A DNA stretch of 64,000 nucleotides from Azospirillum baldaniorum (lineage in GTDB: Bacteria; Pseudomonadota; Alphaproteobacteria; Azospirillales; Azospirillaceae), in NCBI RefSeq assembly GCF_003119195.2, contig NZ_CP022254.1, forward strand, positions 975,501 through 1,039,500. Reading direction: 5' to 3'. This document shows, piece by piece, positions 48,263 through 58,086 of this stretch; position 1 is the first letter of the stretch, and the number at the start of each line of letters is the position of its first letter. The notes under the pieces are model-generated. The model saw only the letters and a list, made by a program, of their open reading frames with translations, had not been told where the DNA came from and searched no databases. Both the position numbers and the translations under genes were made by a program.

Positions 48263-50968
48263 TCACGTCGACGTCACCAAGGCGGCGAGGCGGGCAGCGA
48301 TCTGCGCCCCGATATCGCGAACAGGGGCCGGTTGGCGCTCGGCGCCATCGGCAGCCGACAGCCGCAACAGGACCGGCCGATGGTCGGAGAACCGCTTCAG
48401 GTAGTCCACCTGACTCTTCTCCTTGGCAAGGATGAAGAAGTCCTGCGGGCCATAGAGGCGGGACATGTTCGGCGACAGGAACACGTGGTCGATCAAGGAG
48501 CGCGGGCTCTTCAGGTAGGTGAGCGCGCCTTCCGCCTCGTCCTGGGCGGACAACGGGACGAAGCGCGCCTTGGTCAGGGCGCCAAAGTCCCCGGATTCCA
48601 GCTCGGCGTTGAAGTCACCGCCGATGATCCAGTCCGCATCGGCGTGGTGCTGATCGACCATATGCTGGACGGCGTGGGCCAGAATCTGCGATGCCATGCG
48701 CCGCCGCTCCCATCCCTCCTCCATGGCTTTGAGATGAACCGGGACCAGGTAGAAGTCCGGCAGGGCGCCGGACTGCTGGCGTGGCTGGAAGCGGAACAGC
48801 CCGGGATGACGGTCAAAAATCTTGCCCGGCTTTGGCTTTGCGGCTTCCGGCCCCAGGTCGAAGTCCTCGCTCCTGAGGGCGAACAACTCTTCGAGCTCCG
48901 GCGGCCACCGCTCCAGCGTCCCGTCCACGGTCGCCGGGTTCCACAGTACGGAGGTCGTCTGCTTGGAGGTCGGAGCCCTGGGCTCGCTGTGCAGACACTC
49001 GAGGCGCAGGCCAAATTTCTCCTCGATCCGCCGGACCAACGCCTCGGTCGCCTTGGGCGAGGTCTCCACCAACGCCCAGATGTCGAGCCCGAGATCGGTG
49101 ATCAGCGTCGCCACCTCGTCCAGCTTCGCGCTGTACCGATTGGCGAACCACTCGATGTTCCAGAACCCGACGTCGATGTCCTGCACGGTCGCCGAATAGG
49201 TGTCAACCACCCGCTCCGCGCCGGGCCGGTTGTCGCGCACACGCCGCCCGGCGGCGCCGAAGAAGCCGGCCAGGGTGTCGGCCCCGTAGATCTCGTTCAG
49301 GACGTTGTCGATCATCGGATCGGGGCGCCGGGCGCGTCGGTTCTCCAACTCGAGCGCGATGGCCGCGATCTTGATCCCCTCATTGACAAAGCGCGACACG
49401 ACGCCAGCAGAGTCCGCCAGCCCGCTGTCGTTGGCGCGCGAGGCGTGGTGCAGCGCGATCAGGCGGCCGGTGCGGTCGAACACCGGCGATCCGGAGGAGC
49501 CCGGCTCGGTGTCGGTCGTGTAGTGGATGACCGCTCCGTCGGGCCGGGCTCCGACGATGTCTGTGTCTTCCAGCGAAACACGCTTCGGCTTGCCGCCCGG
49601 GTGATGAATGAGGAAGGCCCGCTCTCCGGAGCGGATGACGAAGGCGGCGCGCTCCATCCGGCTCACCCCGCCATCGGCCGCGGGCACTTGATCAATGCCG
49701 ACGAAGGTGAAGTCCAGGCCGCCGTCGTACGGGCTCGTAACGAACAGCCGGTCCGGGTTCAGGCGATACTCCCGGCCGCGCTGCGGTGGGGCATTGCGGC
49801 CCTGCTGCAGGTCGGGGGCCCCGCGCTCAAAGTCGAAGGACACGGTGGCGTTGCCGGCCACCTCGGGCGAGTTGAGCACGTGATGATTGGTCAGCAGGAT
49901 GTCGGGAGCGACCAGAAAGCCGGTCCCCATCCAATCGCCGGACCGGCCCTGGGAGTCGATGCCGCTCGTCCAGATGATGCAGACACCCTTGCGCCGCTTG
50001 GCCATGATCTCCAGGAAGACGGCATCCAGGGACTCGTCCAATCCTATGATCGCTTCGGGGCTGGCGATGCCGGTTTCCGTTGGGAACAGTCGTTCCGTCC
50101 GCCAGCCGAGCGACATGCGGTCGAGGTCCGGCACGCCGGCGGCTTTCGGCGGGATCTTGGCACTGGGCTCCACGAAGAAATCGACGGACGAGGGCGTGGT
50201 CCCCTTGCCGCGGCTCCCCCGATGCCGTGGTTTCGGTCCGTCCGGCCGGTCCGGAGCATCGCTCAATCCGGCGACCTCCATGTGCAGCCGGCTGAAACCG
50301 TCCTCCAGGATGAGTGGCTTGTCCATGAATCCCCGAAGCTTTTCGGTGACACGCCACTGTTCTGGCCGGGCGGCAACGATCTCGGGGCGAATACGCTGAT
50401 CGGCCAACAGCCAGCCGAGGATAGCCGACGCCAGGGCTTGCGATACGGCATCCTTGTAGGCGTTGGTTTTCAGTCGTGCTTCCTCGTCTCGCACATCCAT
50501 AAAGCTGACTTCGACCAGGCAAGCCGCGGTGTCCGGGGCATGGTGCTCCGGCCCCAGGACGCCCAGCTGGTCCACTTTGACGCCACGGTCCTTCAGATCC
50601 GTTGCCCGGAGCACCCCGGCTTGGACGGCCGCCGCCAAAGCTTTGGAGGCGGCCCTCGCCTGTGTGTGATGGAAGGTCTCGGTTCCTTGGGCTTTGCCGT
50701 TGAAGCCGTTCAGGTGGATGGAGACGAAGGCATCGGCCTCGACCTCCTTCGCCACGGCGGCCCGGTCCGCGAGGCTGAGATTGCGGTCGTCGTCCCGTGT
50801 GAGATGGACGTCAAACCCTTGCCGGACGAGCAAGTCTCGCGTTCGCAAACCAAGCTCCAAGGTGACGGTCTTTTCCAGCAGGCCGGTGGGCCCCTTGGCG
50901 TTGTTGGCGCTTGAGCCGCCCACTTCGCGATTCCCACCGTGGCCCGGATCGATAACGACGATCGCCAT
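48263..50968 (-). CDS. Triple fusion: N-acetylmuramoyl-L-alanine amidase, trypsin-like protease, EEP nuclease/phosphatase
   Basis: This 901-residue protein starts MAIVVIDPGHGGN after GAGGTG, with no signal peptide. Domain 1 (~1-190) is an Amidase_3 enzyme with zinc ligands His10, Glu32 and His85 (SIHLNG) and catalytic Glu153. Domain 2 (~300-540) is a V8/trypsin-like protease with His363 (LLTNHHVL), Asp419 (GGLDFTFVG) and Ser492 (GSSGSP). Domain 3 (~597-875) is an endonuclease/exonuclease/phosphatase fold with Asn604, Glu635, His745, Asp785-Asn787 (GGDFNAE), Asp827-His828 and Asp862-His863. Every catalytic set is intact. Lack of a signal suggests activity in the cytoplasm or release on lysis. 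The closest concept is a multi-effector conflict protein; I know of no named family with this architecture. Confidence 0.85.
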   Translation of the reverse strand: MAIVVIDPGHGGNREVGGSSANNAKGPTGLLEKTVTLELGLRTRDLLVRQGFDVHLTRDDDRNLSLADRAAVAKEVEADAFVSIHLNGFNGKAQGTETFHHTQARAASKALAAAVQAGVLRATDLKDRGVKVDQLGVLGPEHHAPDTAACLVEVSFMDVRDEEARLKTNAYKDAVSQALASAILGWLLADQRIRPEIVAARPEQWRVTEKLRGFMDKPLILEDGFSRLHMEVAGLSDAPDRPDGPKPRHRGSRGKGTTPSSVDFFVEPSAKIPPKAAGVPDLDRMSLGWRTERLFPTETGIASPEAIIGLDESLDAVFLEIMAKRRKGVCIIWTSGIDSQGRSGDWMGTGFLVAPDILLTNHHVLNSPEVAGNATVSFDFERGAPDLQQGRNAPPQRGREYRLNPDRLFVTSPYDGGLDFTFVGIDQVPAADGGVSRMERAAFVIRSGERAFLIHHPGGKPKRVSLEDTDIVGARPDGAVIHYTTDTEPGSSGSPVFDRTGRLIALHHASRANDSGLADSAGVVSRFVNEGIKIAAIALELENRRARRPDPMIDNVLNEIYGADTLAGFFGAAGRRVRDNRPGAERVVDTYSATVQDIDVGFWNIEWFANRYSAKLDEVATLITDLGLDIWALVETSPKATEALVRRIEEKFGLRLECLHSEPRAPTSKQTTSVLWNPATVDGTLERWPPELEELFALRSEDFDLGPEAAKPKPGKIFDRHPGLFRFQPRQQSGALPDFYLVPVHLKAMEEGWERRRMASQILAHAVQHMVDQHHADADWIIGGDFNAELESGDFGALTKARFVPLSAQDEAEGALTYLKSPRSLIDHVFLSPNMSRLYGPQDFFILAKEKSQVDYLKRFSDHRPVLLRLSAADGAERQPAPVRDIGAQIAARLAALVTST

Positions 50969-51530
50969 TCCACACCTCATGCGCGAAAAATATTGAGCGC
51001 GATGACGTGACAGCATGCCACCATCCGCGGTTGCGGCAAAGTCAAACGCACGGAGATTTCGTGGGTGACTTGAAGCATTGACTCCAAAGTGGAAAATTAT
51101 TATCGACTTCACCGAATACACTTGCCACAAAAGAAAACGATTTGGAACAAATGTTTGTGGATCTGGGATGCGTTAACGCTTCCCATGGTGGCTCTCTTCG
51201 GTTTCCGTTGACCTGCAATCGCGTCGAAAGCCATCTCACAGGCGATCCCCACCAAGACTGCAAGATTGCATGGTCCATTTCAGGGAACTGTTCCGCAGTT
51301 CCTTGCCCCGCTCGCCGAGCGGAAGGTGTAGGATGTGCCATTCCGTAACATTCACGTCACTCGAACGGCCATTGGACAGGTCGAGAGTGCAAGCCGTAGG
51401 CTTTGGTGGTTATTTCTTTCTCCAATATGCGGTTATGCGCAGCGATAATTAGAGGAAAAAAACAGCCTTTTATTTAACATCTGGCGGAACAGTAGTGGGT
51501 TGCTTTCTCCGTGAGAGCCATGGGTGAGAA
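50969..51530. other. Divergent intergenic region
   Basis: This 562-bp AT-richer stretch separates the triple-fusion gene from the broken trypsin-STAND gene. It should carry the operon promoter; GATAATAAT near 51105 on the minus strand could be a -10. No gene, repeat or clear operator was found. Confidence 0.4.
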
Positions 51531-53020
51531 ATGACCTCGCCGCTGCATGATTGCCTGATCCGGTTCTGGCGGGCCCACGGCGTGGCGCCGACGATCGCCG
51601 GGACGGGGTTTCTCGCGGCCGGCGCGGACGGACGCACCTACGCTCTGACCTGCGCCCATGTCGCCAACTTGGCCCTGGGCCGCGGGATGACCGAGGACCG
51701 CGCACCTCAGGATGGCATGGTCACCGCCGACCTGGTCGGCCGCGGCACCACGGTCACTTTGGAGTTGGTGGCGTGGCGGCCGCCCGCGGCCGATCCAGCG
51801 GGCGCGGGACACGGACGTGGCGGACATCGCCGTGTTCCTCCTCCGGCCACCGTTCACCCCGCCGTTCCGGCCGGCCTTGCGGATCGAGCCGCCGCGCCGG
51901 GTGGTGGCCCCTGGGCAGCGGGTGGCGTTCCACAGCTTCGGCTTCATGGGGGCGCAGGACGGGGTTCCGGTGCACGGCGTCCTGACGGCGGTCGACGCCA
52001 GCGGCTGGTTCGTGGCCGACGGCGATGGCCAGTTCGAGCGCTTCATCGAGGAGGGCTTGAGCGGCGCCCCGATCTTCGCGAACGGCCGCGTGCTGGGCAT
52101 GGTGGTCCAGCGGCTGGAAAAGGACGCCAAACAGGGGGCCAAACAGGGGTTGGTGATCCCCGCCTTCTCCCTGGCCCGAGCCTGGCCGCCGCTCGCCAGC
52201 CCCTATCCCGGCCTGCCGGCCTTCGATGTCGACACCGCCCACCTGTTCTTCGGCCGTGGCCGCCCCGTGGACCCGGACGCCGAGCCGACCGGCACGCTGA
52301 AGGCGTTGCTGGACCGCCTGCACACGCAGCGGCTGGTCGCGCTGCTCGGGGCGTCGGGCAGCGGCAAGTCCTCGCTCGCCAAGGCCGGGGTGGCGGAAGT
52401 CTACCGCCGGCGGGGGTGGGCTGTGGTCACCGTCCGGCCGGGCCTGACGCCCTTGCGCAACCTGGCGGAGGCCATCGCCGCCGAGGTGGAGGGCCTGGGG
52501 CCCGGCCCGGAGCGCCTGGTCGCCATGGACCGCTGGGAACGGTCCCTCGAGGCGGGCCGGCTGGCCGAGGTGGTGACGGCCGCGCGCGGGCAGGGAGCGC
52601 TCGGCCTTCTGGTCGTGGTCGATCAGTTCGAGGAGTTCTTCACCAGCGCGGCGGGCGAGGGTGCCGCTCACGCGGGCGGACCGCCGGCCGACGCCGGCGC
52701 GGCGGAGATAGACCGCCCGGGTGTGGGACATCTCGGGAAGCACTCCGGCTTCAATCGTGCTGGAGGGGCACTCCAACGATGTGCTGGCGGCGACTTTCAG
52801 CTCCGAGGGGCGCCGCATCGCCACAGTGTCGAGCGACAACACTCTCCGCCTGTGGGACGTTTTCCCGGACCTCGATGAGCTGTCCGCGCTGGTGCGCAGT
52901 CGGCTGACCCGTTGCCTGTCCATCGCCCAGCGGGAACGGTTTGGTCTGTCGGTGGAGGACCGATCCCGCCCCCGCGACCTCATCCCCGCCCCGGACGCGC
53001 AGGGCCGATGTCCCCAATGA
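51531..53020 (+). pseudogene. Broken trypsin-nSTAND1-WD40 protein
   Basis: Three frames together resemble one larger protein. Frame one (51531 to ~51800) starts MTSPLHDCLIRFWRAHGVAP and has protease His in LTCAHVANLA. Frame two (~51790-52700) has Asp in DTDVADIAVFLL, Ser in EEGLSGAPIF, then the nSTAND1 opening PYPGLPAFDVDTAHLFFGR with Walker A GASGSGKSSLAKAG and Walker B LLVVVDQFEEFF. Frame three (~52715-53020) has a last WD40 blade (LEGHSNDVLAATFSS, NTLRLWDVF) and a family-type tail (LTRCLSIAQRERFGL). The rest of the NTPase and most blades are missing, so both a frameshift and an internal deletion have occurred. Confidence 0.82.
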
Positions 53021-53355
53021 GCCACCGTTCCCTCATCACCAGCAACTGGGAGAGCGGGCAAATTGCCGTTACCGTTGCGGTGGGTAAGGACTCTCTCGAC
53101 ATCATCGTCGCTGACACCGGTATCGGGATCCCGGCCGAGCGGATGTCGGAAGTCGGGATGCCCTTTACGCAATTCAATGATGCACACTCGCGACCGTATG
53201 CCGGAACTGGATTAGGGCTGCATATCGCAAAGTCTCTGGCCGAACAGCATGGGGGTTCCTTGGATGTCGACAGCCAGCCGGACGTCGGCACAACCGTAAC
53301 GATCCGGCTGCCGCGAACTCGGTTGACCACAATTCGCGAGTTGCTCGCCGGGTAG
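53008..53355 (+). pseudogene. Histidine-kinase C-terminal fragment
   Basis: About 110 residues match the end of a HATPase domain: IIVADTGIGIPAERM (G1), FTQFNDAHSRPYAG, GTGLGLHIAKSLAEQHGG (G2) and SQPDVGTTVTIRLP. The H-box, N-box and sensor are absent, and it directly abuts the WD40 relic in another frame. It is a stranded tail brought here by rearrangement. Confidence 0.8.
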
Positions 53356-53622
53356 GCTCATACGGACGCTGGCGTGTTGCAGGGAGGCGAGACGTGCAAG
53401 TGCTCGCCCCAGCCCCCGCCTTGCTCAGACGACGCGGACGGAGTTCGGGCGCCCAAGATCGAGCATGCGGCTGAAAACCGCGATACTGAGGCCTGCGCCT
53501 GGTCGCCGCTGCTCCGCCGCCACGCCGTCCGGGATCACCCGCCTTCGGTATCATCCTAGGGAATGCTCCCTGGGTCACAGGACTGCGCTTCCCTGTTGAG
53601 GGTGCAAAGAAAGGGCTCCCCC

Positions 53623-54708
53623 ATGCGCACGATCAAAATCAGCAGCTCCGGCTTGCGCATCGCCCAGGTCGCACCCCTTTACGAAGCGGTGCCCCCGCGG
53701 CTGTACGGCGGAACGGAGCGGGTGGTTTCCTATCTGACCGAAGAACTGGTCCGGCAGGGGCACGACGTGACGCTGTTCGCGTCGGCGGACTCGCGCACTA
53801 CGGCGCGCCTGTCCCCCTGCTGCCGACAGGCCACGCGGCTCGACTCCGCCGTCCGGGACCCGATCATCCATCACCTCCTGATGCTGGAGCATGTTCGCCA
53901 GCAACGCGACGCGTTCGACCTGATTCACTTCCACACCGACTACCTGCACATGCCCATGTTCCGGGATCGCGCCGGCCGCACGGTGACGACGCTGCACGGC
54001 CGGCTCGACTTGCCGGACCTGCAGCCGTTCTACAGGGAGTTCGACGGCATGCCGCTGGTGTCCATCTCCGATCACCAGCGCGCACCAATGCCACCGGTGC
54101 GCTGGCTCCGCACGGTGCACCACGGCATTCCCGCCGATCTGCTCCACCCCCGGTTCGCACCGGGCGGCTATCTTGCCTTCCTTGGCCGCATCGCCGCCGA
54201 AAAGCAACCGGACCACGCCATCGAAATCGCCAAGCGCGCCGGCCTGCCTCTGAAAATCGCCGCAAAGGTGGACAAGGCCGACAGTCAGTATTTCCGGGAC
54301 ACCGTCGAGCCGCTGCTGGATCATCCGCTCGTCGACTTCATCGGCGAGATCGGCGAAGACCGGAAGAGCGCCTTCCTTGGCAACGCGGCGGCGTTGCTGT
54401 TTCCGATCAACTGGCCCGAACCGTTCGGGCTGGTGATGATCGAAGCGATAGCGACCGGGACTCCGGTGATCGCGTACCCCTGCGGATCGGTGCCGGAGGT
54501 GATCGAGGACGGCGTCACGGGCTTCATTGCCGACGGCATCGACGCCGCGGTCGGCGCCGTGCGACGCCTGGGCGAAATCGACCGGCGCGGCGTCCGCCGC
54601 CGCTTCGAGACGCGCTTCACCGCCGCCCGCATGGCCGCGGATTATATTACCCTCTACCGCCGCCTGCTCGACGGTCATGAACCTTTGGTCGAGGTCGATG
54701 CCGCGTGA
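53623..54708 (+). CDS. Family 4 glycosyltransferase
   Basis: This 361-residue protein starts MRTIKISSSGLRIAQVAPLY after GAAAGGG. The N-terminal Rossmann half has PPRLYGGTERVVSYLTEELV and DLIHFHTDYLHMP. The C-terminal half has FLGRIAAEKQPDHAIEIAK and the nucleotide-sugar motif FPINWPEPFGLVMIEAIATG. GT4 enzymes retain the anomeric configuration (glycogen/trehalose/glycan synthesis). It lies 112 bp before the amylo-glucosidase gene, so a linked alpha-glucan pathway is inferred. Confidence 0.92.
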   Translation: MRTIKISSSGLRIAQVAPLYEAVPPRLYGGTERVVSYLTEELVRQGHDVTLFASADSRTTARLSPCCRQATRLDSAVRDPIIHHLLMLEHVRQQRDAFDLIHFHTDYLHMPMFRDRAGRTVTTLHGRLDLPDLQPFYREFDGMPLVSISDHQRAPMPPVRWLRTVHHGIPADLLHPRFAPGGYLAFLGRIAAEKQPDHAIEIAKRAGLPLKIAAKVDKADSQYFRDTVEPLLDHPLVDFIGEIGEDRKSAFLGNAAALLFPINWPEPFGLVMIEAIATGTPVIAYPCGSVPEVIEDGVTGFIADGIDAAVGAVRRLGEIDRRGVRRRFETRFTAARMAADYITLYRRLLDGHEPLVEVDAA

Positions 54709-54820
54709 CGGGGGCCTACCATCATGGGCGTGGCCGCGGTCCCGAAGGGATCGCGCCCGAAGCTCCGCCCTGACCTCCATCGGCCCACCCTATACGCGGC
54801 CTTGAGACGGGAGCACCGCC

Positions 54821-57004
54821 ATGGACGATCGGATTTCGAACGACGAAGCCGACCCTGTGCCCGAGTTCTACATTCCGGCCACGACCTCGCTGGCGGAACT
54901 GGAACCGCGCACCCTCAAGCACGGCGACAGCTTTGCGGTGTTCGATCACTACGGAGACGTCCTGCGCTCCGACCGCAGCCCGCAGGGCCTCTTTCACCGC
55001 GACACGCGCTACCTCTCGCGGTTGGAAGTGCTCATCGACGGCAAGCGCCCGCTTCTGCTGAGTTCCACGGTCGATGACGAGAATGTGCTCATGTCCGTCG
55101 ACCTTACCAACCCCGACCGCTTCGACGGGCGTCAAATCGACCTATCCCGCGACAGCATCCACCTGCTGCGCAGCAAGTTCCTGTGGATGGGCCACAGCTA
55201 CGAGCGCTTCGCCTTCCGGAACTTCGACACCAAAGCGCACGAGATGACCGTGGAGATCCGCTTTGCCGCCGACTTTGCCGACCTGTTCGAGGCGCGCGGG
55301 CAGCGGCGCGCGAAGCGCGGCAGAAGCCACCAGCCTGTCGTCGGTGCGGGGCGCGTGGTTCTGGCCTATGATGGACTGGACAACGAAAAACGGGTCACCA
55401 CCGTGCGGTTCGACCCGGAACCGGAATTTCTGACCGGCACCGCCGCACGCTTCCGCATCGCGTTGGCGCCGGGGCAGCGCAACGTGGTGCTGATGGCGGT
55501 CACCTGTGCGGCGCAGCCGGCGCACGCCTTCAGCGGCGAACGCTATTTCTTCCGCCTGCGCCAGGCGCGCCGGGCGGTGCGAGCGGCAAAGCGGCGGACC
55601 GCCTCGGTTACGACGGCCAACGCCTTGCTCAACGAGGCGCTGGAACGCGCCCAGGCCGACCTCGCCATGCTGATGACCGACACCGACGAGGGTCCCTACC
55701 CTTACGCCGGCATCCCATGGTTCAGCACCATGTTCGGGCGCGACGCCATCATCACCGCCCACATGATGCTGTGGGCCGATCCGACGGTTGCCCGTGGCGT
55801 GCTCATGGCGCTCGCCGCGCGGCAGGCGACCGCCGAGGATCCCCTTCGCGATGCCGAGCCCGGCAAGATTCTGCACGAAACCCGCGGCGGCGAGATGGCC
55901 AACCTGCGCGAGGTGCCCTTCGGCCTGTATTACGGCGGCGTCGATTCCACGCCGCTGTTCGTGATGCTGGCCGGCGCCTATTTCGAGCGCACCTTGGATT
56001 TGCCGACGATCCGCGCGCTGTGGCCGCACATCGAGGCGGCGGTGACCTGGATCGACGCCTACGGCGACCGCGACGGCGACGGCTTCGTCGAATACGGCCG
56101 CAGGACGGAAGAAGGGCTCGCCAACCAGGGATGGAAGGACAGCCACGATTCGATCTTCCACGCCGACGGCACGCTGGCGCAAGCCCCGATCGCGCTGTGC
56201 GAGGTGCAGGGCTACGTCTACGCCGCCAAGCGGGCGGCCGCGCGGTTGGCGCGGGCGATGGACATGGGCCCGAGGGCGGATGCCCTCGACGATCAGGCGG
56301 CCGAACTGGCCTTCGCCTTCAACCAAGCCTTCTGGTGCGACGACATCGGCACCTACGCGCTCGCGCTGGACGGGCAAAAGCGCCCATGCCGGGTCCGCAG
56401 TTCCAACGCCGGGCACACGCTGTTCAGCGGCATCGCCGACCCGCACAAAGCAGCGCAGGTTGTGGCCACCCTGATGAGCGGCGATTCCTTTTCCGGCTGG
56501 GGGATCCGCACCATTCCCCAGGGCGAGAGCCGCTACAACCCCATGTCCTACCACAACGGCTCCATCTGGCCGCACGACAACGGGCTGATCGCGCTGGGAT
56601 TGGCGCGCTATGGGTTTAAGGAACCGGTCCTGCGCCTGTTCGGCGGCCTGTTCGACGCGAGCCTGTACATGGAACTGCGCCGGCTTCCGGAACTGTTCTG
56701 CGGTTTTTCGCGGCGGCCGGGCAAGGGCCCGACCCTCTATCCCGTCGCCTGTGCGCCGCAGGCCTGGGCCAGCGCCACGCTGTTCGCCCTGCTGCAGGCG
56801 TCGCTCGGCATCGCGTTCGATCCGGCAGGCGGGGAAATCCGCTTCGACAACCCGCGTCTGCCGTTGTTCCTTGATGCCGTGCAGTTGAGTGGCGTGTCGC
56901 TCGGCCCGGCCTGCGCGGACGTGTCGTTCTGCCGGCACGGCGCGCAGGTTGCGGTTTCCGTGATCAAGCGGACCGGAAACCTCCGGATCATCACCGTCAT
57001 CTGA
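54821..57004 (+). CDS. Amylo-alpha-1,6-glucosidase-type glycoside hydrolase
   Basis: This 727-residue cytoplasmic protein has an N-terminal beta-sandwich domain (FAVFDHYGDVLRSDRSPQGL, FHRDTRYLSRLEVLIDG) found in bacterial glycogen-debranching-type proteins. The C-terminal (alpha/alpha)6 barrel has PYAGIPWFSTMFGRDAIIT, GLANQGWKDSHDSIFHADG (candidate catalytic Asp) and SYHNGSIWPHDNGLIALG (candidate acid region). It probably trims alpha-glucans or the product of the neighbouring glycosyltransferase. Confidence 0.9.
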   Translation: MDDRISNDEADPVPEFYIPATTSLAELEPRTLKHGDSFAVFDHYGDVLRSDRSPQGLFHRDTRYLSRLEVLIDGKRPLLLSSTVDDENVLMSVDLTNPDRFDGRQIDLSRDSIHLLRSKFLWMGHSYERFAFRNFDTKAHEMTVEIRFAADFADLFEARGQRRAKRGRSHQPVVGAGRVVLAYDGLDNEKRVTTVRFDPEPEFLTGTAARFRIALAPGQRNVVLMAVTCAAQPAHAFSGERYFFRLRQARRAVRAAKRRTASVTTANALLNEALERAQADLAMLMTDTDEGPYPYAGIPWFSTMFGRDAIITAHMMLWADPTVARGVLMALAARQATAEDPLRDAEPGKILHETRGGEMANLREVPFGLYYGGVDSTPLFVMLAGAYFERTLDLPTIRALWPHIEAAVTWIDAYGDRDGDGFVEYGRRTEEGLANQGWKDSHDSIFHADGTLAQAPIALCEVQGYVYAAKRAAARLARAMDMGPRADALDDQAAELAFAFNQAFWCDDIGTYALALDGQKRPCRVRSSNAGHTLFSGIADPHKAAQVVATLMSGDSFSGWGIRTIPQGESRYNPMSYHNGSIWPHDNGLIALGLARYGFKEPVLRLFGGLFDASLYMELRRLPELFCGFSRRPGKGPTLYPVACAPQAWASATLFALLQASLGIAFDPAGGEIRFDNPRLPLFLDAVQLSGVSLGPACADVSFCRHGAQVAVSVIKRTGNLRIITVI

Positions 57005-57027
57005 AGGGCCGGGGGAACGGTCGACGA

Positions 57028-57210
57028 TCAGCTCTTGACGCTGGTGTTCGGGTTCCGCTTGTCCTCGGGCGTGATCGGCCCCTTGCGGCCCTTCGACCCG
57101 CCGTTCCATTCCTGCGCCTGGCGGATGTGATCACCGCCGTCCCGGTCGTTCGGCCGGCTCTTGCTGCCGCTGACGGCCTTGCGACGGAGATGGTCGTCGT
57201 CTTCGGTCAT
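57028..57210 (-). CDS. Small hydrophilic protein (60 aa)
   Basis: The protein begins MTEDDDHLRRKAVSGSKSRP, is highly charged and Gly/Asn-rich, and is probably disordered, like many stress-induced small proteins. It follows a GAGGAG site. It is the last gene of a four-gene minus-strand run. No family is recognised. Confidence 0.65.
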   Translation of the reverse strand: MTEDDDHLRRKAVSGSKSRPNDRDGGDHIRQAQEWNGGSKGRKGPITPEDKRNPNTSVKS

Positions 57211-57251
57211 GGCTGTCTCCTCTCAAAGTCTGTTCAAGATCCGTCTGCGTC

Positions 57252-57455
57252 TCACACCTCGACCCGGTCGAGCAGGTCGTCAATGGTGACGCCCGGCAGT
57301 GTCGTGGCGAGGGCGATCTCTTCGACGCGGCGAAAGCGGCCGTGCGTCTTGCGGTAGTCGATGATGGCGGCGGCCTGCTCTTCGCCGATGCCCGGGATCG
57401 ACAGCAACTGCTCCTTGCTCGCGCGGTTGAGGTCGACTTTCAACATCCTGTTCAT
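57252..57455 (-). CDS. Helix-hairpin-helix DNA-binding protein (ComEA-like)
   Basis: This 67-residue protein begins MNRMLKVDLNRASKEQLLSI. It is a single HhH unit (PGIGEEQAAAIIDYRKTHG, then RRVEEIALATTLPGV) like the C-terminal domain of ComEA, but with no signal or membrane helix. Start 57455 follows GAGGGAG. It lies 17 bp after the DUF2267 gene. Confidence 0.85.
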   Translation of the reverse strand: MNRMLKVDLNRASKEQLLSIPGIGEEQAAAIIDYRKTHGRFRRVEEIALATTLPGVTIDDLLDRVEV

Positions 57456-57472
57456 GGCTCCCTCGCAACACA

Positions 57473-58018
57473 TCAACGCGCCACCTCCGTCGGCGGTGTC
57501 GGCGAGGCCCGGCCGGCATCCTCGTCGAGGACCGTCCCACGGTCGATTTCCACCAGCGTCACCGCGGCTTCCACAATGGCGTTGCGCTCCGCGCGCGGAA
57601 AGGTCCACAGGGCGCGCAGTTCCGTGGGAAGCTGCTGGATGACATCGTCGATTTCGCCCGGCGAGACATGGCGGGCGAGCAGCGCGAAGACGCACCGTGT
57701 CGCCAGATTGGGATCGATCTCCTCGTGGCCGGGAGCCCGGTCGCGCACGCCGTCCAGGAATTCCTGGACGGTCCGCACCCGCGTGGGGTTGGCCGCGGGT
57801 TTCCAGCTGTTGAAATAGAGGCCGCAGACGAGCATCGGCAGCTGTGCCGCGAGCTGTGCCGCCTCATCGACCGTCAGCCGGTCGCGCAGTTCGTGGAGAA
57901 CGGCCCGCAGGGACGCATAGGCGGTGTCCTTGCTCGCGGCCTGCATGTCCTCGCGGAGTTCGTTGAGCCAGATGTCGGCTTCCTGCACCGTCCGGTTGAT
58001 GGCGGCTGGTCTGTCCAT
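57473..58018 (-). CDS. DUF2267-family protein
   Basis: This 181-residue soluble all-helical protein has EADIWLNELREDMQ, AYASLRAVLHELRDRLTVDE and AAQLAAQLPMLVCGLYF, the DUF2267 pattern, and a second similar helical half (ARCVFALLARHVSPGEIDDV-like). Function is unknown; such genes are common in stress and envelope clusters. The start follows GGAGG. Confidence 0.85.
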   Translation of the reverse strand: MDRPAAINRTVQEADIWLNELREDMQAASKDTAYASLRAVLHELRDRLTVDEAAQLAAQLPMLVCGLYFNSWKPAANPTRVRTVQEFLDGVRDRAPGHEEIDPNLATRCVFALLARHVSPGEIDDVIQQLPTELRALWTFPRAERNAIVEAAVTLVEIDRGTVLDEDAGRASPTPPTEVAR

Positions 58019-58086
58019 TTTTGTCCTCCGTATCGGTTGTCGCGTTCTTTGCGCCTTTGGCGGGCCAAAGCGGATCGCAATCCGCT

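Noticed and set aside
48263..50968. Phage lysin or prophage origin for the amidase fusion
   Set aside because: No holin, capsid, tail or integrase genes nearby; the protease and EEP domains do not occur in ordinary endolysins.
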